A stretch of 64,000 nt of DNA. Origin: Flavobacterium cauense R2A-7 (GTDB taxonomy: Bacteria; Bacteroidota; Bacteroidia; Flavobacteriales; Flavobacteriaceae). This document shows, piece after piece, positions 25,215 to 33,600 of this stretch. Below the pieces are notes generated by a model. The model did not search any database, was not told the DNA's origin, and worked only from the letters and a program-made list of their open reading frames with translations. Position numbers and translations under genes: made by a program. How positions within the stretch are numbered: the first letter of the stretch is position 1; every line of letters starts with the position of its first letter. Location: assembly GCF_000498475.1 (NCBI RefSeq), contig NZ_AVBI01000016.1, positions 1 to 64,000 of the forward strand. Direction: 5' to 3'.

Positions 25215-25541
25215 ATGATTGTACTCATCCTAAAATATTTAACGCCGAAGGGCTTTCGCGGCATTACGATTTTTCCTTTTATACTCTTAACGCATCGGGA
25301 AGATAAGGGGGATGTAGTGGTCATGAATCATGAAAAAATTCATATTCGGCAGCAGTTGGAAATGTTGGTAGTGCCTTTTTTTCTGTGGTATGGGATTGAG
25401 TTTTTGATCCGATGGTTGCAATTCAGAAATCGTTTTGCGGCCTATCGGAACATCAGTTTTGAACGCGAAGCGTATGCTAATGAAAAAGACCTTTACTATC
25501 TAAAGCAAAGGTCTTTTTGGAAATTTTTGAAATATGTCTGA
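25215..25541 (+). CDS. Small membrane protein with HEXXH motif, putative metallopeptidase
   Basis: The 108-residue protein has hydrophobic segments (about 1-10, 17-25 and 50-62) and an HEKIH motif (His39, Glu40, His43) followed by RQQLE. A later Glu-rich segment, SFEREAYANEKD, could supply the third zinc ligand as in gluzincins. A zinc peptidase activity is plausible but unproven. ATG 25215 is preferred; ATG 25188 is also in frame but lies 1 bp from the divergent DUF5522 start codon. Its last 20 codons contain a terminator-like hairpin for the opposing gene. Confidence 0.72.
   Translation: MIVLILKYLTPKGFRGITIFPFILLTHREDKGDVVVMNHEKIHIRQQLEMLVVPFFLWYGIEFLIRWLQFRNRFAAYRNISFEREAYANEKDLYYLKQRSFWKFLKYV
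25483..25518 (-). terminator. Terminator-like hairpin inside the 3' end of the HEXXH gene
   Basis: AAAAAGACCTT (25483-25493) pairs with AAGGTCTTTTT (25508-25518). On the minus strand it lies 24 bp past the stop codon of the surface protein at 25542 and is its likely terminator, although it is coding on the plus strand. An almost identical hairpin follows the next surface gene (26945-26982). Confidence 0.75.
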
Positions 25542-26825
25542 TTAACGATACCAGATTACACCATCCGACCAGAATTGTATGTTAACACCTGATCCCGCCG
25601 CAGAATGAAGTGGGAGGGAAGTGGTGTTGCCAATCGTACCGTCTAAACTTTGTATGTTATTGCCTCCTACTGGATCTATGGTTATGGTTTTTGTACCGGT
25701 TCCTCTTGAAACGCTTATCAATCTGCCGGCACATGTAGTTGGGTCGGGCAATTCTACTGTTAAGGTGCCGCCACCGCTGGCATCAAGAATTACTTTGCTG
25801 ATGGTGCCGGGCACGGTGTACGTTAAGCCTCCGCCACCAACATTCAATCTGACGACGCCAACAGCTACAGAGCCGTTAACCTGTAAGGTTGATGTAGGTT
25901 GTATGGTTGCCGATAAATTTGTGGGGTTTGTGTTGATACCCACTCGTCCGTCTTGCGCAATAATCATGCGTTCTAAATAGGTTTCGGAACCCGAGTTCGT
26001 ACTGAATAACATATGGCGGTTTCCGGAAGCCAATTGGTATGAGCCTTTGCCGCCAAAGGTTGATGCTCCTCCGGTGTTTACATAGCCGATGTGTCCGCGG
26101 TAGACCGTATTTTGTAAAAAATAAACACCACTAAATCCGCCAGCTGTGGCATTGTCAATCGACATTACACCGTAACCATCCTGATCGTTGCGGATGGATA
26201 GTTTATAGGAAGCCGCGGTTGTTCCGATTCCTACGTCACCATCGGCTTCCACCCGCATTCTTTCGTTTCCGGCTGTAGCGGTTCCTAGTATGTCGGCTCC
26301 TGGGCTAAAGAGTCCTGTGTTGGTGTCGGTTTGCCAGGAGTAAGCTGGTAGTGCTGCGGTACCTAAAGCGTACGACTGGAGTTGTCCATTATTTGTGTTC
26401 GAGATATTCCAACGGTCTACTCCGCCAACGCCCGTTTTAATTCGGAAGTCTTGCGCATCCGTAGTGCCGATGAAATTTGTTCCGGCTGTTGTTCCTGAAT
26501 TTCCTGTTAGCGACCAATCTGCGTTTTTTCCGGTTGATAATGCTATCCAAAGTGTGCCGTCCCAATAGTAATATCCCGGATTGACTCCGTTTATTCCGGC
26601 AACTGTTGCGGTGTTGTATACTAATTCCGAAACGGTAGGGGATGTAAGTGGAGCTGCAAGGTTAGTAGCGGCGAGTGCCACGCGGGGAATCAATAAGCCA
26701 TCGTTTGACGATGTTACGTCCAATGCACCATTGGGAACTGTCGTGCCAACACCCACTTGAGCATTCATTTCATGTAGCGAACAAAATGCTAAAATGGCAA
26801 TCAAATAAAAGATACTATTTTTCAT
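25542..26825 (-). CDS. Secreted surface protein with shared 'VGVGTT' head, tail type 1
   Basis: The 427-residue protein (start MKN at 26825; an ATG two codons upstream is also possible) has a signal peptide ending MNAQ. The head (about 20-205) has the elements AQVGVGTTVPNGALDV, LVYNTATV, PGYYYWDGTLW, WSLTGNSGTTAGTNF, GTTDAQDFRIKT and DTNTGLFSPGAD, which recur in the next two genes. The tail (about 205-427) is Gly/Asn-rich beta structure ending in a compact domain with TVELPDPTTCAGRLISV. It resembles tail-fibre or autotransporter stalk proteins, but no phage genes are near. No T9SS sorting domain is visible. Function unknown; surface exposure is inferred. Confidence 0.8.
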   Translation of the reverse strand: MKNSIFYLIAILAFCSLHEMNAQVGVGTTVPNGALDVTSSNDGLLIPRVALAATNLAAPLTSPTVSELVYNTATVAGINGVNPGYYYWDGTLWIALSTGKNADWSLTGNSGTTAGTNFIGTTDAQDFRIKTGVGGVDRWNISNTNNGQLQSYALGTAALPAYSWQTDTNTGLFSPGADILGTATAGNERMRVEADGDVGIGTTAASYKLSIRNDQDGYGVMSIDNATAGGFSGVYFLQNTVYRGHIGYVNTGGASTFGGKGSYQLASGNRHMLFSTNSGSETYLERMIIAQDGRVGINTNPTNLSATIQPTSTLQVNGSVAVGVVRLNVGGGGLTYTVPGTISKVILDASGGGTLTVELPDPTTCAGRLISVSRGTGTKTITIDPVGGNNIQSLDGTIGNTTSLPLHSAAGSGVNIQFWSDGVIWYR

Positions 26826-26944
26826 AACCATGAAGTTTTTAATAAATTTAAGGTTATAAATTTGTAAAAATTTGATTATCAGATATTTAGTAAATTTAAT
26901 CGATTAACGGATATTTTTTAACATAAATGGAGTCCTGATGAAAT

Positions 26945-26982
26945 CAAAAAAGACCTTCACTGTTTCAGTAAAGGTCTTTTTG
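26945..26982 (-). terminator. Terminator after the S74 surface protein gene
   Basis: AAAAGACCTTcACT and AGTaAAGGTCTTTT pair around a short loop, with T runs outside. It starts 23 bp past the minus-strand stop codon at 27005. Confidence 0.85.
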
Positions 26983-27004
26983 ATAGTAATGTATGATTAT
27001 TTTA

Positions 27005-28327
27005 TTATTTTTTTGCGTTTTTAAGTGCTTCGATTTCTTTTTTCAATTCGTTAATCAATTCTTGTTGTTCCTGCATTGCTTTTACCAGAACGGGAACCAT
27101 TTCTACGTAATTTACGGCCATGAAATCTCTCTGTTTTTTCACATAAACATCTGGATTTTTTTCACTTTCGGGCTTCCAGTCTTCTGTTTGAACCAATTCC
27201 GGCATAGTTTTTTGAACTTCTTGTGCCAAAAAACCTAGATTTAGAGCTCTTTCAGATTCCGGAACAAAGGTTTTTCCGAACATTCCTTTTTTCCAAATGT
27301 ACGAAACCGGGCGAAGTTTCATTATTTCATTTAGTCCGTAATTTAAATTTTTTATGTTTGTTTTTAATCTTGCATCAGAAACATTCCAAAAATCATCTGC
27401 ATATACATCATCCCATGCATTTGTCCATCCCAAGTCATATGTAATTGCTGCGTTAGGACTAAAGTCGTTGTTAATGAACGTTTCGCTTAAACCGTCCAAT
27501 AAATATTCTACAGATCCGATACCTATTGCTGTTCCATCAGCTGTGCCTTTGTCGAAATCCGCTACGTAGCTTACAGTTACTCCGCCGTATACTGCTCCAT
27601 TGTCGTAATCACTTGTAGCTATGTTGGTTCCGAATCGGGTTAAATTTTCACTGGCGTCTACCCATAAGGCATGTGTGTTTCCGTCTGATTCTACTCTGAA
27701 ATCGTGGTCGTTGCTTGGTTCATTAACAACTGATTCAGTGTTGCTTATTCTAAATCTTTCTGTTGCGTTGGTAGAAACAGCCAACATGTCTCCACCCGGT
27801 TGATAAATACCGGTGTTTGTATCACCACTCCATGAGTATGCTGGAATACCGGCAGCTCCGGCATAGTATGATTGTAATTGACCGCTGGCATTTGAAATGT
27901 TAAATCTGTCGGTACTGTTGGTTTTAAAACGCATGTCCTGAGCATCAGTTGTGCCTAGAAAATTTGTTCCTGCAGTGGTTCCTGCATTTCCGGTAAGTGA
28001 CCAGTCCGAATTGTTTCCTGTTGAAAATTGAATCCACTGACTTCCGTTCCAGTAATAATAGCCAGGAACAACATTGTTTGGTGCAACACCTGCAGTGGCA
28101 GTATTATAAACCAAAGTGTTAACTGCTAAAGCACCTCCGGCAGGATTGGTAACCGGTGCAGCTACAGCCTTGGAGGTTAGTGCTACTGAAGGTAAAACCA
28201 TTCCTTGTGTGGTGGAATTAACTTCAAATGATCCGCGGGGCGTGGTCGTTCCTACGCCAACTTGGGCATGACCTATTGTTGTAAAGAATAATGAAGTAAT
28301 AGCTAGTTTCAGCCAATTTGTTTTCAT
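27005..28327 (-). CDS. Secreted surface protein with shared head and C-terminal S74 chaperone domain
   Basis: The 440-residue protein has a signal peptide (1-21, ending GHAQ) and the same head as its neighbours (VGVGTTTPRGSFEV, LVYNTATA, PGYYYWNGSQW, GTTDAQDMRFKT, DTNTGIYQPGGD). A beta-rich stalk follows, then from about 310 a peptidase S74 intramolecular chaperone starting SDARLKTNI, with Ser317 and Lys322 spaced as in the known Ser/Lys self-cleavage dyad, and ending in a helical coiled coil. In phage tail spikes this domain guides trimerisation and then cuts itself off. A bacterial trimeric surface fibre is a reasonable inference. Confidence 0.88.
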   Translation of the reverse strand: MKTNWLKLAITSLFFTTIGHAQVGVGTTTPRGSFEVNSTTQGMVLPSVALTSKAVAAPVTNPAGGALAVNTLVYNTATAGVAPNNVVPGYYYWNGSQWIQFSTGNNSDWSLTGNAGTTAGTNFLGTTDAQDMRFKTNSTDRFNISNASGQLQSYYAGAAGIPAYSWSGDTNTGIYQPGGDMLAVSTNATERFRISNTESVVNEPSNDHDFRVESDGNTHALWVDASENLTRFGTNIATSDYDNGAVYGGVTVSYVADFDKGTADGTAIGIGSVEYLLDGLSETFINNDFSPNAAITYDLGWTNAWDDVYADDFWNVSDARLKTNIKNLNYGLNEIMKLRPVSYIWKKGMFGKTFVPESERALNLGFLAQEVQKTMPELVQTEDWKPESEKNPDVYVKKQRDFMAVNYVEMVPVLVKAMQEQQELINELKKEIEALKNAKK

Positions 28328-28473
28328 GGTAGATTTTATTTTGGACGCGAATCTATTTATTAATCATGACCAAACTAATTATAATCGACAAGGTGGTAGT
28401 TTTAATCGATTAATTACATAAAAGTAGGTTTAATCTGTATTTTTGTATAACATTTTTATTTGTTTTTGTTTTT

Positions 28474-28510
28474 AAAAAAATAAACCCCACAATCAATTGT
28501 GGGGTTTATT
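28474..28510 (-). terminator. Terminator after the tail type 3 surface protein gene
   Basis: AATAAACCCCACAAT (28479-28493) pairs perfectly with ATTGTGGGGTTTATT (28496-28510), flanked by an A run that becomes a T run on the minus strand. It lies 20 bp beyond the stop codon at 28530. Confidence 0.88.
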
Positions 28511-28529
28511 TAAGTCAAATTATTTTAAT

Positions 28530-30500
28530 TTATTTTTTCTTTGGCTCTTCTTTTTTATTGTATTTCACTAAGCCTTCCGGTATTCTTTCAAATTTAACAT
28601 TCTGACCGTCAAAATAAATAGGAGTTCCTGCTTGTTTAGTTCCGTCGTTGTTCATTACACCATTGATGTTTTTATCAAAATTTTCGGATAAAATTTCTTC
28701 CGAAACACTCATTCCGTTTTCGTATCCGGCTCTGGTTCCGATAGCAATCCAGTTGAATGAAGCATTGCTGCTACCGTTAAGGTTTTCTTTGATATAGAAT
28801 CCTTCCGAAGTTACTTTGCTGATGTATACTCCTTTTGTTTCACCGGTTGGAGTGGTTGTTATATTGATGGGTTCGGATTTTGAAACAATCGATTTAAAAT
28901 TGTTTGTAAATGCAATATAAGCTTGCCCGTTTTTTAATTGGCCAACGCCTCTTGTAGTTACATCAACATTTGTGGATGAAGCAGTATAAGTGATGGTTCT
29001 GGTTGCATTTCCGTTTTCTACTAACTGTACAATAGGTTTGTTTGTAAGTGTGTTTCCTTCTACGTACATTCCGAATTTATCCCCTTTGGCAATTACTCCG
29101 TATTGATCCCCTTTGATGTATCCACCCATAAAACCACCATTGATTCCTAAGCCGATTTGGTTGTTTGCTTCGTTGCTTTTTCCTGAATTACCGTTGTTCA
29201 TACTACTGTTCGCACCGCCACCATAAACACAGTAGTTTGTTCCGCTTAATGCCTTGTATCCTAATATTCCAAATTGGCTTGATCCGCCTGCGCCCATAAC
29301 ACCACCGGATCCATTTGGAATACCTCCTGCGCCAACAGTTAAAATATCACCTATAACACCAAACATATATCCGTCGCTACCTGATGGTACTCTGGAACCG
29401 ATGTTTCCATAGACACCGGCAACGGCTCTGTTTCCCGCTGAAGCATAGGCTCCTCCTTTGAAACCGCCTCCGGTAGTAATGTTGTTGTTTTCTCCTAAAA
29501 CCGGAGTTGCTGTGTCAAGTCCTACAGCTGTTTCATCGATAATTCCATGAACACCAATTGGTTTTACCGCAACTCCCGATGAACCGTCTGCCTGCCCTAA
29601 AACTCCTTCACCCGTTTGAACAAATCCTGAGATTACACTTGGCTGTGTTAAGCCAACAACGCCGTAACCGGTTCTGTTTGAAAAACCAAAAACACCTATA
29701 CCGCTGTCGTCGGCATAACCCGCAATGGCTCTCTTTTTAGCGTTACTCGGATAACCCGTTATGTTTTGATAAGCTGTTGCGGAAGTATTCGATGTCATGA
29801 TATCTCTTGCGTCTTCACCAGATGCTTTTCCTATAACGGTTTGTCCTTCGACTCTTAAACCATTTGTTGGTGCTGCATTTACGGGGGCATAAGTTGTGCC
29901 TATGGTTACGTTTCCATTGGCTTGTACTCTAATGGCTTCTGTGCCATTTGTTGCTACGGAAACGTTATCGGCTCCGGATCTGTACAGGCCTGTGTTTTGA
30001 TCTGTATTCCATGAAAAAGCCGGTGCTGCAGCTGTACCGGAAAAGAAACTCTGTACCTGACCATTAGTGTTGGATATATTCAATCGGTTGTTGCCTCCCG
30101 TTTTAAAACGTAAATCTTGTGCGTCTGTCGTTCCTACAAAATTTGTACCTGCAATAGTTCCAGTGTTTCCGTTTAAGGACCAGCCACCTGTGCTGTTTCC
30201 TGTGGCTATGCGTATCCAAAGTAAACTTGTAGCATCCCAATAGTAAAATCCAGGAGTCACTTGATTTGGACCTACAGCTGAAGTGTTAGTGTTGTACACT
30301 AATTCAGAAGTGGTTGGAGTAGTTACTGTAGCAACATTGGTTGCAGTAAGTGCAATTCTTGGGATTAATAAGCCTTCGGTGGTTGATGTAACATCCAACG
30401 CTCCTTCCGGATTCGTGTTGCCGATTCCCACTTGCGCACACATATCGTTTACGCTCAACGATAATGTTATAATAATCAATGATTTGACTAAATTTCTCAT
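28530..30500 (-). CDS. Secreted surface protein with shared head, long Gly-rich tail
   Basis: The 656-residue protein has a signal peptide ending DMCAQ, the shared head (VGIGNTNPEGALDV, LVYNTNTS, PGFYYWDATSLLW, GTTDAQDLRFKT, DQNTGLYRSGAD; about 23-210) and a long tail of Gly/Asn/Val-rich short strands (about 250-500, for example GVFGFSNRTGYGVVGL, GVMGAGGSSQFGILGY). These look like stacked beta rungs of a fibre, as in tail fibres and autotransporter stalks. The C-terminus is Lys/Glu-rich (KKEEPKKK). Its TTG-N19-TAAATTTG promoter lies at 30540-30569. Function unknown. Confidence 0.8.
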   Translation of the reverse strand: MRNLVKSLIIITLSLSVNDMCAQVGIGNTNPEGALDVTSTTEGLLIPRIALTATNVATVTTPTTSELVYNTNTSAVGPNQVTPGFYYWDATSLLWIRIATGNSTGGWSLNGNTGTIAGTNFVGTTDAQDLRFKTGGNNRLNISNTNGQVQSFFSGTAAAPAFSWNTDQNTGLYRSGADNVSVATNGTEAIRVQANGNVTIGTTYAPVNAAPTNGLRVEGQTVIGKASGEDARDIMTSNTSATAYQNITGYPSNAKKRAIAGYADDSGIGVFGFSNRTGYGVVGLTQPSVISGFVQTGEGVLGQADGSSGVAVKPIGVHGIIDETAVGLDTATPVLGENNNITTGGGFKGGAYASAGNRAVAGVYGNIGSRVPSGSDGYMFGVIGDILTVGAGGIPNGSGGVMGAGGSSQFGILGYKALSGTNYCVYGGGANSSMNNGNSGKSNEANNQIGLGINGGFMGGYIKGDQYGVIAKGDKFGMYVEGNTLTNKPIVQLVENGNATRTITYTASSTNVDVTTRGVGQLKNGQAYIAFTNNFKSIVSKSEPINITTTPTGETKGVYISKVTSEGFYIKENLNGSSNASFNWIAIGTRAGYENGMSVSEEILSENFDKNINGVMNNDGTKQAGTPIYFDGQNVKFERIPEGLVKYNKKEEPKKK

Positions 30501-30539
30501 AATTTAACAATTTGGGCCATTTATGTTTTTTAAAGGCAA

Positions 30540-30569
30540 CAAATTTATGTTTTTTAAATTCATTTGCAA
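30540..30569 (-). promoter_or_regulatory. Promoter of the long-tail surface protein gene
   Basis: Minus strand TTG (30569-30567), 19 nt, then a perfect TAAATTTG -7 box (30547-30540), 39 nt before the start codon. Confidence 0.65.
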
Positions 30570-30606
30570 CTTCAAAAAAACAAATGTTTCAAAAACTTTT
30601 AGGTAC

Positions 30607-30636
30607 AAAAAAAAGCCCTGAAATTCAGGGCTTTTT
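30607..30636 (-). terminator. Terminator after giant adhesin 1
   Basis: AAAAGCCCTGA and TCAGGGCTTTT pair around AAT, followed on the minus strand by a T run. It is 25 bp past the stop codon at 30662. Confidence 0.9.
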
Positions 30637-30661
30637 GATAAATTATTGTTTTAAAAATCAA

Positions 30662-33600
30662 TTAGTAAACCACTTTTTTAGTAATCACTGTATTGTTTTC
30701 TAGGGTTACTTTAACAATTAAAGTTGAGTTCGTTGGACTTAATGTACTCGCGGTAAATTGATTGGAATTTACTTTTTTACCGTTAACCAATAATCTTCCC
30801 AATACATCGTATACAACTACTTCTTTGATTGTTTCCAATGTTGAATTTACTTTCAGTTTTTCATTCGCATAAATAACTACAGAGTTTTCTATCACTGAAA
30901 TGTCTTCGTTACTCAATGTGTTTTCTGTATAACGTAACACAAAGCGATTGTCGAATGTTCCTGTTTGAGAAGTGAAACTGTAAGGAGCTGTTTTCAAATT
31001 GTGAATCAAATTCAAGGCTTTATCTTCTAAATAAATGTTTGAATTGTTGAAAGAATCATCAAAATGATCAATTCCGATAGTGTAATTTCCTTGGGCTGTT
31101 GCTTTCATACCTAGAGGGACAATGTCTTCTTGAACAAATGGCCAAGGTCTTCCCTGAATTGTTAGTTTTTTATCTGCTCCCAAAGAGTAGAATTTAACTG
31201 CATTTCCTGCTAAAGCTTCTCCGTCAAAACCACGATCCCAATTTAATGTAGCACCTTCTGCATACCCTACCAAAATTTGGCTAAAACCACCATTATTGTT
31301 GGATAAGTTTAACCACAATCTTTGACTTTGGAAACCTTCCGTAATATTAGCTTGGTTACTAGGTCTGTAGAAATTGGAATTGTTATTGGCTACACGCATA
31401 CTGTTGTCAAAAGTAACGTTGCCGTTTGTTTCCGCACTGATAAAGAAAGACTGACCAGATGCGATATACTGTGTTGGCATGGTTCCTCCTGTAGTAGCTG
31501 TTGTTGTAGCTCCAAGTGAATTTACAGTTGCATAATCGTTCACAGTGTAATTGTAAACGTAATTTCCATAGAATGGGTCAGGTGTTGCAGCTGTAGGAAG
31601 TGTATTATGTGTCCATAAATATACAGTTCCGTCTACTACCGGTACATTCGTTGGGTTGTTTAGGAAGCTTACAATGTTTATGGCAGATGGGTAAGGATTT
31701 CCGATAAGGTTCCATTCGTCATCGGCGTCCGTTACAACTGTTGAACCACCGCTTGGTGAAGTACTGCCAATATTGGCATTAGTACCCATGGCAATTGGCA
31801 TGGTTATAGGTCCATTGTTAGGTGTCCCTGTAAAGTTTACCGTGTAGGTTTGTTTTGCACCACTATCAGGGAAATACCATGGGGCACGAGCAATTACTCC
31901 GAACGTAGGGTTCATCACTGTAGCGGCACCTAATTGTGTCCATGTGCCACTACCGTTGGCAACAGTAGGAGTATATCTGTAGATGTTAGTTGTTCCTGAA
32001 GTCAGGTTTCCAACTGTAAAGCCGGACGCAGCAGTTACCGGAGAGTTCCAATAAGAGTAATCCAAACGATACATCGGTTGTGTTGTTCTCTTGATGTGAG
32101 CTGTTCCTGTGTTTGCAGAATTGTTTATTTGAACTAAACTTGCAGTGTTTTCCAAAATCATGTCGCCACCTGCAGCAATACTAACGGCATTAGTAACAGT
32201 AATAGTGTTTGCCGGATTAATGGTAAGAGAAGCGCCACTTTGAATAGTTAAAGTACAAGCTGCAGCAGCTGCTCCACCTGAAAGGATTGGTTTGTTCACT
32301 GTATTAGGAATTAAAACGCCCTCTGTAGCTGTAGGAACACTTGCAGGTGTCCAGTTAGCAGCTGTATTCCAATCTGTTCCTACAGAACCATTCCAGGTTT
32401 TGTTTGCAGATACCGTAACAGTTGTCTGATCGGTTTCTTTTAATGTTGTACCGTTACAAAGGGTATAGGTAACTTCCGCAGTATAAGTTGTTGTTGTAGT
32501 CGGACAAACATTAAGCGTTGGTGTAGTACCAATAACCGGACCGGTTGCGGTTGGACCTTCAAACCATTTTAAAGACGTAATTGATGTTCCAGAAGGAGTG
32601 AATCTCCAAGCTTCACCTGAAGCTGGTAAAACAGTCCAATCTGCATCAAGGCCATTTCTTCCAGGTGCTACTGTAGCGGCAGTTCCTGTTGCGTTTTGAA
32701 TCCCTACGATGGCATTTCCTCCATTCCAAGTTCCGTCAACTCTTTTTTCTTTAATGTATACTTCAATAATATTTGTGTTTTCATATAAAACCATCATACC
32801 AGTATAAAGTAAACTGTTGTTACTAAACATTGGAACATTACTCCAAGAGGCAACCAATGCTCTACAGCCGGAATTTAAAGTGATTAATTCCCATCCAACT
32901 TCACCACCTTTTCTAGGGTCGATGTCATGATAAACGCCATAAATTGAATTGGCAAACAAAGCACCTGTAGTACTTGGTAAACTATTACTGAAAGAGTAGC
33001 CTGAAGCTAAACCTGCTTTTGACATGTCAAACGTTAAGATACCATTTGATCCGATTGAACATTGATTGTAGGTGTTGCCGTAAAAACAGAAGTTAAACGG
33101 TAAATTAATGGTAGGTGACCAAACGTCATCATCATTAACACTTACCGGATTGGCAAGGCATCCGTACTGATATGGGGGGCTGTAAGGTATAGATGAAACC
33201 GTGTAAGCAGAAGTGTCTCCCAGTTGAAGGAAAGTAGCTTCTATATCCGTACAACTTCCTGTTGCGCAGGTAATAGGAGCAGGGTCTGCGCCACTTAATG
33301 ATAACCCACCGGTAACAACATTAGGACAGCCTAAAGTTGATGTTCCTGTTCCCGGTCCTACCAAACAGTTTGGTACGTAGAATGTAATTGGTCCTACCCA
33401 TGCCCCTTGACCTAAACCACCACCACAATTTGAGCGTACCCAAATGTAGTAAGTTGATCCTGAAGTTAAGCCTGTTAGGTTAACGGTTGTAACACCTGCT
33501 GCAGTACTTCCTGTAGGGGCAGTACCGTATAAAGGTGCAGTAGTTGTGGTTGCATAGTAGTATTGATATCCATTTGCCGGAGCAGGTACGGCAGCGGTCC

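Noticed and set aside
25542..30500. Prophage remnant suggested by tail-fibre-like proteins and an S74 domain
   Set aside because: All three proteins have signal peptides and no capsid, portal, terminase or integrase genes are near.
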